This document shows, in pieces, positions 48,401 through 58,538 of a stretch of DNA of 64,000 nucleotides. Below the pieces are notes generated by a model that did no database searches, was not told where the DNA came from, and saw only the letters and a program-made list of their open reading frames with translations. The translations under genes and the position numbers were made by a program. Within the stretch, counting starts at the first letter, position 1, and each line of letters opens with the position of its first letter. The stretch is from Butyriboletus loyo. Lineage: Eukaryota > Basidiomycota > Agaricomycetes > Boletales > Boletaceae. Where the stretch lies: contig JBBPSI010000025.1 in the NCBI GenBank assembly GCA_038093515.1, positions 124,001 through 188,000 on the forward strand, given 5' to 3'.

Positions 48401-51400
48401 AACGTCTCACACCCTCATCAATTCCGTTCTTCCGGCGTTCCTCTTCGCAAAGTATGCAGATTCCACCCACAAATGTCACACCCATGTCAACTTCACCCAC
48501 TCTGCCATCGGCTCCGGCTTCCACACAGAATCGTCAGAGGGCAAGTGGTTCTCCTGTGAAGGATTCGGCTCGTACTGTACCTACTACTCCGGCTTCGCAC
48601 AAGAAATCTTCTGTGCTCAGTTTAGGCTTGCCATCACTCCTCAAGTCCAGTTCTAGAAGGAGTCTGCATGGTGATAAGAGTGATACTGGGACAGGCAAAG
48701 AGTCCAGGGATAGCTTACGTGCGCGGGACACAGAGAAGGAGAAGAGTAAACAAGATCCAAAAGACCGGAGCGAGAGCAGGATATCAGTCCTCATGGGTCG
48801 TAAGCGAGGCAAGGTAAGCGGGGAACGTGGTCATTACCGGAAACATGTACTAATGGCGTCGGCCAAGACATTGTCGTCCACGGACGCGAAAAAGACCAGT
48901 ACCACTGTGACTTTACCACCCATGCAGATGACCGCGCTTCCCGCCACGACTGCACAGCGTGTCGCCAATCTCAAGACTAGTAATAATTCCATTTCCACAC
49001 CCATAGCTGCGACTTCTATCGCTAGGACAGCATCCTCCTCTCGCGTCACTTCCCAAACTGTCAGCTCGATGCAAAAGCAGTCTGATGCTTCTCTCCGCAG
49101 CAGGAACCAGCTACCCACCATCGCAGGTTCCCCTTCAGCTGGAACCACCGGGTACAGTGCGTCAAAGGATTCGAAAGACGGCGCACCCTCGGTTTTGCTG
49201 AACTCCATGTCCTCTTTACCGAAAGAAACGCCCACGAAAATACCTCGCATATCGAGTCGTACATCCGCTGCTGGCTCTCCAGGATTGGGAGCGAGTTCGG
49301 CGCAGAGCACCCTCGTCGGTCGACGTATCAGCCTTAACGTCACTGCACCCTCCACCGATCCCTCACCTACACATGGTGAGACGACCACCAACGAATTCGG
49401 CGTGTTGGATAGCGCGGAAACTCATAGTGGAAAGACAACGATAGTGGAGGCCCATACCCGACGTCAATCTATACGTGTTTCTCCAACAGGTAGCTCGAGA
49501 GCACCTCGCCAGTCTTCTGGCCCTCTGTCTGCAGGTGGAATCCCTCGTAAACCTAATCGTGACTCGGTTTCGTTCAGTGCATTACGCAAAGCCTCTACTG
49601 GCTCTGTGGCATCGACAGCATCCGTATCAGCTCAGCCGAGTGAATCATCGCATAATCATCACCGTTTCTCGGCTCTTTCGCCTTCAAAGAGCCTTAAACT
49701 TTTGAGTCCGAAGATTTCCTTACCAACTTCGCGCACCTCAAATAACAATAGTAACACAGCGAGTTCAAGCGCTCATCGTGCTCAAGCTGGGACGCCATCA
49801 TCAAGCCGACATTCCTTGTCCACACCTTCTCCCGTCCCAAGTACAGTGGATGAGGAAGAGTTACTCGGGGACGAAGAGATGCTCCAGTATATCCGACGCC
49901 AGCAGGCCAAGAAAATGGCTACCGGCGCAACTCAGGAGGAGTTGGATGAACTGCTCAAGTTCCCTGAGCCAATATCCCCGAGTCCCGGACTTACGCCAGA
50001 AGGTACGTCGCTAATTTTCACGGACATGTACCTGGCCACCGACTCTTCGTAGAAATTTTAAGGAGTTCCCAAGCACAATTCTTGTCAGCCTATGAACGTG
50101 AAGAGTGTCTCAACTATCCTCAAGTGTACTGCATTGGTGCAGGCAGCCAGAAGAAACAGGCTCATCCGGATTTCTCAGCCAACAACTTTGGGTACGACGA
50201 CGAGCGTGGCGACTACCTTGTTGTCAGCAAGGATCATCTTGCTTACCGTTATGAGATCGTGGATACGCTCGGCAAGGGTTCGTTCGGCCAGGTTTTGAAT
50301 TGCAAGGACCATCAGACTGGTGAGTCCGTTGCGATTAAGATCATTCGCAACAAGAAGAGGTTCCACCATCAAGCATTGGTTGAGATCAAGATTTTGGATA
50401 ACCTTCGGAAATGGGTACGTAACATTGACCTTTGTCTCTCACTCCTACTTGAATAGCACTCCTCAGGACCCAGAAGAGAAGCACTATGTCATCAAGATGA
50501 CTGAGCACTTTTACTTCCGAAATCACCTCTGTATCGCGATGGAGCTGCTCAGCATTAATTTGTACGAATTGATCAAGGCGAATGGCTTCGTCGGCTTCAC
50601 CACCACGTTGATTCGAAGATTCACAAGCCAGATGATCATGTCTTTATGCTTGATGCGCCACCATAGGATCGTCCACTGCGACTTGAAACCAGAGGCGTGT
50701 TTGGAGATCCCTTGCCTGCAGTTCTCATCTGACATGACATACAGAACGTTCTCTTGAAGCACCCAGCTAAGAGTGCCATCAAAGTCATTGACTTTGGCAG
50801 CAGCTGCTTTGAACACGAAAAGAGTATGTAGTTCTTGACTGATCACTTTTTTCTCTCATCTTTCCCATAGTCTACACGTATATTCAAAGTCGCTTCTATC
50901 GTTCTCCTGAGGTCATCCTTGGCATGAACTATCACATGGCCATTGACATGTGGAGTTTGGGTTGCATCCTTGCTGAGCTGTACACTGGCTTCCCTATCTT
51001 CCCGGGTGAAAACGAACAAGAGCAGTTGTCATGTATCATGGAGGTTCTTGGTCCCCCAGACAAGGACTTCATCAACCGCAGCTCTCGCAAACGGCTCTTC
51101 TTTGGTATGTCGTATAGTTAGTGACTTGACCCTTTACTCATATGTGTCTAGATAACAACGGTGCTCCGAGGCCGGTGGTGAACTCCAAGGGTCGCAGAAG
51201 GAGGCCTGGGACCAAGTCCCTTGCACAAGTCCTCCGGTGCCAAGATGAGGACTTCGTAGATTTCATAGCACGGTGTTTGGTTTGGGATCCTGAGCGACGG
51301 ATGAAACCCCAGGCAGCTTTGCAACACGCTTTCCTCAAGGCTGGTCGTCGTGGCAAAGTCACTAGTCCTTTGCCCGCCGCAGCGAAAGCTCTGCTGTCAT

Positions 51401-51705
51401 CGTCGAGTCTCACGAGCTCCCGACTTTCCAAGGTCACTGAGACACCGAAAAAATCACAGATCAGTGCGCCGACTCCCTTGACCGCTCGAACGACCCGTAC
51501 CCTTACGAACGGGGTTGCTTCCACTCCGTCCCACTCGACCTCGATGGGTCCGAATTCCCGTGCATACCGGTCATCGCAATCACACGGCCTTTCGACTCAA
51601 TACTCCAGCCGCACGCTCGGGCTAGCAGTGAGTCGTCCATCATCATCGGGACAACCTTTCGAGCAGGAACTTATGGGATGGCTTCAGACGACAGCTACTA
51701 AATAA
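45494..51705 (+). CDS. Pom1/DYRK2-like dual-specificity kinase with a very long disordered N-terminus
   Basis: The ATG at 45494 opens a 224-codon exon; intron at about 46168-46218 (gttagt...ttccag). The second exon is huge, about 3.8 kb, Ser/Pro/Thr-rich with many SP/TP and basic patches, and no stop. After intron 50003-50050 the DYRK homology box appears: [20 protein letters not shown]. The kinase domain has [25 protein letters not shown] (split by an intron), IDFGSSC, and the activation loop [13 protein letters not shown] with the autophosphorylated second Tyr. [15 protein letters not shown] follows, and after WDPERRMKP comes a Ser-rich tail ending LQTTATK. All catalytic residues are present. 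Fission yeast Pom1 forms polar gradients that control cell size and polarity; the long N-terminus here may do the membrane targeting, but that is inferred. Confidence 0.9.
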
Positions 51706-52054
51706 GTGGTTGGTGTGGTGTGAATTGATTTGTCTTTCCCACTCCCATAGTCACCTTCTCTTCCTATCCAACGTCGCAGGGAACTTTTTTTTAGTTGCTA
51801 GAGTCCTTACAACAAAGAGCTGGCCTTTTATTTTCTCAGGAATACCCCCTGGTCCGCTGTACTTTACCCCGCTTGTTTTTCTGCATGTTATCCGTCGGGA
51901 TTCCGCACATTACCATAATGCTCGCATCACTCAAATGATCGTCTGCTAGGCGGATCATGGAATAGCACACACCTTCAATCCCAGCGCCCTAGGTATCAAA
52001 ATTTCAAACCATAGTGTTTATGCACAAGCCCAGGCTATGTCACACATTAGAATG
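51706..52054. terminator. Convergent 3' intergenic region between DYRK and TKL kinase genes
   Basis: 349 bp between two facing stop codons. It must hold both polyadenylation regions. Nothing else is recognised. Confidence 0.4.
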
Positions 52055-54459
52055 CTATCTTGTTAAGGATCCTGACATTTGTTCCAAGCACGGTGATAAC
52101 TCCTTGGCTGCCGTGCGTTCTTCTGGGTTCCTCTTCCAACAGCTGTTCAACGCCTCCCACAGCTCGTCGGACATCCAAGGGACTGCCTCGGGCTCCTCTG
52201 GTCGCGGCGGCAACACCCCCCGGACAAGATCCTGTACGACGGAAATGTCCCGTCTCCGATGCGAATAAGGAGGTTTCATCGTGAGGAGTTCGAGCACGCT
52301 CATGCCAAACGCAAAGACGTCCGACGCCATCGTCGGCGTCGTGTCCTCGCCCTCGCTGAGCTCCGGAGCATGCCACCGGACGGCAGACATGTTTGTGAGG
52401 GTGACCATGGCTGATTTACCGACGACATCGGTGAGGACCTGGGTCAGTCCGAAATCGGAGAGCGTGACGATTCCCTTCGAAGGAGGAGGGGAGAGGGGAG
52501 GGTGAGAAAGAGAAAGAGAAAGAGAAAGGATAACAACATCGAGTACTGCGAATCTTTTTGCTTACCTCTTCGGAAACCAACATGTTGGTCTGTGTCGACG
52601 TCGGACGATTAGCACGGGACGGAACAACCGATAGAAGGTTGAGCGCAAAGACTTACGCATTTCACTGGGGAGGCACGTTGTGATCAGTAAAGGGGGAGAT
52701 TGTGTGAGATATGGATTGTAGACTTACGATTACCGTGCACGATTTGTTGGTCGTGCAGATACTCGAGACCTTTGGCGGCTTGACTGAGCTGAGGGGACAC
52801 GGTTAATCAGATTATTACTCGTGGACAGCTAAGGGTACTTACCAGCCTTAAAGGATTGACGTCTGGGTTCTCGTGGCGGTAGCTATTTGATCATCATTGG
52901 ACTTTCATCGAATCAATATACATGAAAACACTCACTTTCGGACATTGTTCGATTGCCACGGAGAGATCTATGGACAGGCACGGTCAGTAGTGGGTCGCAG
53001 AACCTTGTCAACCTAGCGGCGTACAATGTGGATGGGCCCCATATTGGTCACGATACCCAGCATTGTGAGTACGTTTTCGTGCTTGAGTTTCGACCAAACA
53101 GCGATTTCATGTTCAAAACGCTACACAGTAAAGAGGTCGATTTAACACGGATGGAACGGACCATGCTGTTGGGTGGAATACCGACCGTTTGCAACCTCTT
53201 CGACTTGGGATCATTCTCGTCCAGAATTCGCAGCGTTTTCAGTGCCACCTGAAAACATATGATAAGAATTTGCACCACACGAATCAGAATACATAGAAGC
53301 ACACCTTTTTCTCTCCCAGCCAACGACCTTCATATATCTGACTATAAGGACCACCGCGAACGGATGTTGGATTCGTCCTTTTCACTTGATTATTCAAGAT
53401 GGGTATAGTGGGTGGAATGTTAGTGAGTCTATGAATGTCCAGGAGCGCTCGCTCAATCTGGTTTTGTACAGTTGTGATGGGAGAAGAGGGGCGGGAGGAA
53501 GTAGGAGATTGATCTATCTGCCGACCATCGCTAAGTATTGTGGTGGACGGAACGAGAGCCTCTTCGCGGAGCCCTACGAGGCGCTGTTGGACCAGAATTT
53601 GATTGAAACCCATATCCCGTTGCGGTGAACGGAACCCTACCTCTTGACCCAAACGCATGAGGTCATATGCTGCGTTCCCTCCAGAATGATGCTGCTGAAC
53701 GGCTCGTTCAACTTCTCTGGGGCTGATAAGGTACCGTTGTAGTGTCTCCGTCAAGGCAGCTTGGTGGTGCTGCATCATATCTATTGATCGCTGCTGCATG
53801 CGCAACAGTGCAACGGGATTTGCAACCTGTAGAGGCATGTGTTCACGATCGAGGCCGTTCAAAGTGGACCTGACTGACATGCAACCGTTCCATGGCGTTG
53901 TCCACTTCAGCATAACACCTGTCCAGGTCACGCGCGATCTGGGCACGCTTGACTACGGATCAGACGTGCGTTAGATAAGAATACAAGTCGGTAGGATGTA
54001 TACCCTTACGGAATCTCTGGACTTTTCCGCAATCTGCCCATTTTTGTACACGACGGTGGACGCTTGATAAGATACTATTATACATCCAATAAAGTGAGAT
54101 GGGAGACAAGAGAAGAGAAGCACTCACGCCTCTACTTCATCGAATGCAGCGGTCACATCAGTACCAGCCAATGACGAAGACTGTTCACTGATGAAGTTTA
54201 GCAGCGTTGTGCACCGCCCAATCAGCTGTGCAGACTTTTGCTGTTCCGGATAACAGGGAGTGATTGAAGGAGGATGACAACAGTCTTAGCAAAAGAGGAT
54301 AACGTCCCAGAGGTCGTTCACCTTGTGCAACGCAACTTCCGAACAAGCTGCGTTGATCATTTGTAAGACCATCACACCGCCCGCTGCAAAGGGGACGCCG
54401 GATAACGTCGCCGCTAACTGAGCAGCACCCAATGTTGGTTCAACGATGCCAGTCGCCAT
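52055..54459 (-). CDS. TKL-type protein kinase with helical N-terminal region and HGN catalytic loop
   Basis: The likely ATG is at 54459 (MATGIVEPTLGAAQLAATLSG); an upstream exon is possible. The N-terminal ~150 residues are helical. They carry a hydrophobic segment (PFAAGGVMVLQMINAACSEV) and the blocks LIGRCTTLLNFISEQ and AQIARDLDRCYAEVDNAMERL. This resembles the four-helix domain seen before kinases in basidiomycetes and related to the MLKL N-terminal fold. The kinase lobe has RGGPYSQIYEGRW, VALKTLR (beta-3 Lys), VHGN-LKCTNMLV, SDFGLTQ, APEL and a normal C-lobe ending SGSLTR. The catalytic Asp is Asn (AAT, 52729-52731). The catalytic-loop codons are built from exons of 8 nt (52657-52664) and 24 nt (52566-52589). 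An intron at about 52476-52565 contains a (GAGAAA)n tract. Substrate unknown. Confidence 0.78.
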
Positions 54460-55045
54460 AGCTAACCAAGTCCACGAAAACGACAATCCCGAATGCGGCG
54501 AAAGGATCGAGTTCAAGGGAACGCACGAATCCACAGCAAAAGTCACCTGAGTCGCTGTCTAATATACTTGTGCCAGGGGAATGCACGTGGATGAAAGAGT
54601 GAAACTGGTGCTGTGTCACTTGTGAATTGGGAGTCTGGAGGCATGGAGGTGGACCCACAACTTTCCATAACTTACGTGTCCGTGAGCTGTGCTGGCGCCT
54701 GTCAGTTGGCACGAGCAATGGAGTTAGTGACACAAGGCCTCAGGTGTGAGAGGCGTATGAACGCACGCACCAGGAATGAGGACGACGCTCAGAGCTAGTG
54801 GGATTTGACAGTATCATGATATTCAGGCTCGACAAAGAATTCCGACTCGCTCAAGATGTAAGTTTTCGTGATTGACATTTGGCGGTGAGCGCACAGCTCG
54901 AAGACCCGAATTTACATGATCGTCGCACAAGGCGGTACTGTGAGCGATTTTTGAGATTCGTCGCCGGCTCGCCAACGACCGCGGTGATTGTGACACTGCC
55001 GTCAAGCGTGCTGTCCGGTGAACTTGCCCAGTGTACCCTACCACG
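54460..55045. promoter_or_regulatory. Divergent promoter region of TKL kinase and ING-family gene
   Basis: 586 bp between opposite starts. The kinase frame stays open upstream of its ATG, so a further 5' exon may lie here (a plausible splice site is near 54550). No other motif is assigned. Confidence 0.4.
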
Positions 55046-56656
55046 ATGGGTCGCAAACGACAGCGCTCACGGGTTGCCCTCATTGACGACGACGAACAGC
55101 CCATCGCTACCCTCGACGAATCCGACTCTGCACAAGACCATGAAGGCTCGAAATCGCAAGCGGACGACGACGAGGCCGAGAAGCGGAAGAAGGAGCTCGA
55201 TGTTTGGGACGCGTTCAAGGAGGAGCACCACGAAGGTCTGTTTCCAATGCATCGACGCGTGCACACACCGACTTCTCTCATGTTCAATAGTGCTCGAACA
55301 GCTGCCGTTGTCGTTGCACCGCCAGTTCAAACTGATGCACGAATTGGACTCTCAGAGCGGGGGTGCGCGTCCGAGTCGTCTCTCTGGGCATCGGTGTCTC
55401 TAACGTTTTCGGCTCGTACAGTTCTTCAAACAGCCCTCCTGGCATCAGTTCGGCGATACATTTCCCTGCGAGAGAGCCTAGCGGCACGAAATGTTCAAGA
55501 CAACTCCTGGCATGCGGATGGAGCCCAATCGAATGCGACGGGTGTGAACAATCTGAATGTTAATCAGGGAGGCGACACGTCCCCAATCGCAATGCAGGTC
55601 GACTCTACTGAATCCTCGCGTGGTAAAGCGACTATCGGTGATAACGTTCGAGCAGCAAGCACCAACGCCAGTCCTCCTGCGGCATACCAGCCAAAGTCCG
55701 GAGAAACAACACGTACGCTCCTCCAACACATTGCCCAAACTGCCGAAGAGACTATCCGGACTGCGGAAGAGAAAGTGAGCATTGCACAGACTGCATATGA
55801 AACTGTGAGGGAATCGTTCTCTCTTTCCCGCCTTTGTATCGCTCATCCGTGCATGCAATAGGTGGACCGCCACATCCGCCTTCTTGACCAAGCTATTAAA
55901 GAACAAGAGGCTGCCATATCCCTTGGCGTTCGCCCTGGCACCCACCTAGCCCCAATCCTTCTCCCGGACCTTGTCGTCCCCCGATGGGCACGTCCCCCAC
56001 GCGTCGAACATAGTCCCGTCCCATCCCTTTCTCCCGAGCTCGAGCTACACATTGAAGAGCTCCCGATCCTCGATCTTCCTCCGCAACAAATCCTTCCACC
56101 CAAGGCACCAAAGAAGGGTAAGAAGGCTGCAGCTCCTAAACCCACGAAACCTGAGAAAGAGGATATCCATCCACCCGCTGTGGTGGGCGGTGAAGAGCCT
56201 CCCGTGGCTCCTCGCACGCTTCGCACGAGCATCCGCCTCACGCTTCCTGCGCAACCTCAGGCCCCAGCACCGAGCGTTCCAGCCGACCCGAATGAACCTC
56301 GGTATTGCTATTGCAACCAGGTATCGTTTGGAACGGTGGGTATTGTTGTTTAATTTTCGCGCACGTTTTCGTGTTCTTCCCTCGTTAACGTGCTCTTTTC
56401 CCATTCTTTGTTTTTTGATTGTTGCTTACTTGGGATGCTTTTGCGATAACATTTGCAGATGATCGGATGCGACAACGAGGGTTGTAAGTTGGAATGGGTG
56501 AGTTATTTTCGCTGCTGCGGTGAGTGATGCGCTGACAGGAACGCTTAGTTTCATCTTGGGTGCACCGGTCTTTTGGAGGTGCCGAGCAAGAAAACGAAAT
56601 GGTATTGTCGGGAATGCAAGCCCAAGATGACACAAAAGGGGAGATCCAGAACGTGA
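55046..56656 (+). CDS. ING-family PHD-finger protein (Yng/Pho23-type histone acetylation reader)
   Basis: I chose the ATG at 55046 (MGRKRQRSRVALIDDD); the frame is open upstream but starts with GTG. An acidic/basic N-terminus leads to LDVWDAFKEEHHE and, after splicing, PLSLHRQFKLMHELD, the ING N-terminal helical pair. The helical EETIRTAEEKVSIAQTAYETVDRHIRLLDQAI is the rest of the ING domain. A Pro-rich linker with LPPKAPKKGKKAAAPKP precedes the PHD finger. That finger is YCYCN...MIGCDNEGCKLEW, then FHLGCTGL...WYCREC, all C4HC3 ligands in the ING spacing. It ends GRSRT at 56654. The PHD is split by small introns. ING proteins bind H3K4me3 and sit in NuA4-, NuA3- or Rpd3L-type complexes; which one applies here is not clear. 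Confidence 0.88.
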
Positions 56657-56764
56657 AATCCAACGATACAGGCAGGCCAGCATCAAGGCTAGAGAGCGTG
56701 ACAGCACTAGTACATGTGGTATAATACAGCAAATAACTTATCCTAGCCCGAGTCGATCCATCAA

Positions 56765-58410
56765 CTAGTCCGCCGTGACGCTCATATTGAGCTTGTTGGC
56801 AAGTGTCTCCATATACACCTCTACAGATGGATATCATCTAAAGTGACTGGCTTGACAGGGAAAGCCTACCTGTTTCATGCCGAAGCTTCCAATACTCGGC
56901 AAGGAGCTCGTTGAGCTCGGCTTCGCTTTTCTTGAGGTGTTCCGCCATCTGGGTGGTGTCAGATGGATGCCATGGGCAAGGCATGGGGACGGAAATGTTA
57001 CCTTTGCCTCGGTGTCGTCGGCCTCTTTGCGGAGTTCCTCCACTAGTTTGTCGTTATCGCACCGTTCTATGTCCATTTGTTCGTATTCACGTTGAAGGCG
57101 TTCGATGGTCTGTTGGCTTGCGTGACGCTTTTCTTCTGCATGTCTCTGAGCCCGTTCGAGCTTTTCTTGGGCATTCGTTAACTGCCTGTGTACTCGCTGA
57201 GATGCTGCGTAAGCGACGGAACCTAGAACAAGGAAATGACAACATGCCTCCTTTTTCATTTGGAGCTCGATCCGTTCTATCTTCTTATAGTCTAAGCTAT
57301 CTTTGACGTCGGCAAGTTCCTTTTGGGAGCTTTCTAGGAGTTGTGCTTCTTTCTCGATGGTCTGGAGCTGTTCTATGCAGCTCCGTACGTCCTAAGGGGT
57401 AGACGTAGATACAGCGAGCAGATAGGCAATAATAGGGAAGCGAAGCACCTTTTCGATATTTGTCAACACGGTGATCTTTGCTTGGAGATCTCTTGCCTTT
57501 GCTTCGTGCATGGCAAGTGTTTTTTTGTCTTCGATGGCGGTGGCCCCCATTGTAGAGATGTTGCGCTTGATTCTCTCGGGACTTTGGACAATCCTGCCTC
57601 TGGTTCGTTGTATGCGGTCCAAGAGGAGGGAAGTATCAGAGTTCAAGTTTTCTTTTTTCAAGATGATGTTTGCTTTTTCGATCTTGAGGGCTTCGATGTC
57701 CTTTACGACGGCCTGGGTTGTCTCTTTGGTGGCCATGAGATGGGCGGTTATAGCGGCGTTTTCTGTGCGGAGCTGTTCGCACTTTGGCTCGTCTTTCGCG
57801 CGTTGGGCCCTGAGACGTTGCTCAAGAGGGGACGAGGGTGTGTCGAGCATGGTGCTTACTTGAGCGTGCTGAGTTTGTGTTGAATGGCAGCAAGTTCCTG
57901 GGCGACTTGCTCCCTTTCTTCGATGATGGTCGTGGACTGGTCACGGAGGTTGGCGACAAAGGGCGTGCATTGTTCCGCAAACTTGACAAAGTTGATGAAG
58001 GCGGAGAGAATGAAGCGTGTACGTTCTGGTTCGGGGAGGTAGAGATCCTTTGCACTGAAGTCCATGATACGCGCCGCGTTTGCAAAGCGGGAGATGTGGT
58101 AGATGAGGAAGTTGTGTGCGATGCTGGCGACGTAGAGATCCTGAAAGGGGGTGAGGTCAGTGGAGGAATGGGAGGAGAGACATACTGTGTGTGGGTCTTC
58201 TAGCTCGGCGAGTGCATTTTGCACGGGTTCGTGGAGGGCGTCCGGGGCGATGGAGGTGATCTGCTCGAGACAGGCGGTGTATACGCTGGTGACAAAGTCG
58301 AAGGAGGGCCGTGCGAGCTGCTCGTTGCTGACGGAGAGACCCCACTCGGAGAGGGCAGCCATGATCTCCTGGATGGGCATGTTCGGGAACCAATACTGGC
58401 CTGCCATCAT
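56765..58410 (-). CDS. NUF2: Kinetochore protein Nuf2 (Ndc80 complex)
   Basis: Nuf2 pairs with Ndc80 to bind microtubules at the kinetochore. The ATG at 58410 gives MMAGQYWFPNMPIQEI, the typical Nuf2 start. The calponin-homology domain continues with FVTSVYTACLEQI and PFQDLYVASIAHNFLIYHI. MDFSAKDLYLPEPERTRFIL ends it. A long coiled coil follows, from FAEQCTPFVANLRDQ and EEREQVAQELAAIQHKLS through LLLDRIQRTRGRIVQSPERIK (a Nuf2 landmark). It continues to RQLTNAQEKLERAQRHAEEK. The last exon reads VYMETLANKLNMSVTAD with TAG at 56765. About seven introns. The gene appears intact. Confidence 0.9.
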
Positions 58411-58538
58411 GTCGTCGATGGTGATGATGGTAATGATGATAGTCGCGTCGCGGTCACGTGGTCCTTAATTGGACGCGTGGATAAATTTATTCATTCAATT
58501 GATTATCCGTTTCGTCGACCTGTCTTCCTCGAGCCCCC
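58411..58538. promoter_or_regulatory. Short bidirectional promoter of NUF2 and the RecQ helicase, with MCB and CDEI-like boxes
   Basis: Only 128 bp separate the two start codons. GTCACGTG stands at 58453-58460 and ACGCGT at 58473-58478. ACGCGT is the MluI cell-cycle box bound by MBF in other fungi; RTCACRTG is the Cbf1/CDEI-type box. Both genes are cell-cycle genes. Confidence 0.65.

Noticed and set aside
48834..49391. 185-codon minus-strand open frame inside the DYRK gene
   Set aside because: It is antisense to the long Ser-rich exon, where biased codons keep the opposite frame open. No ATG-supported domain or splice logic.
52500..52530. GAGAAA tandem repeat as a functional satellite
   Set aside because: Short (about four units), inside a kinase intron; on the coding strand it is an ordinary pyrimidine tract.
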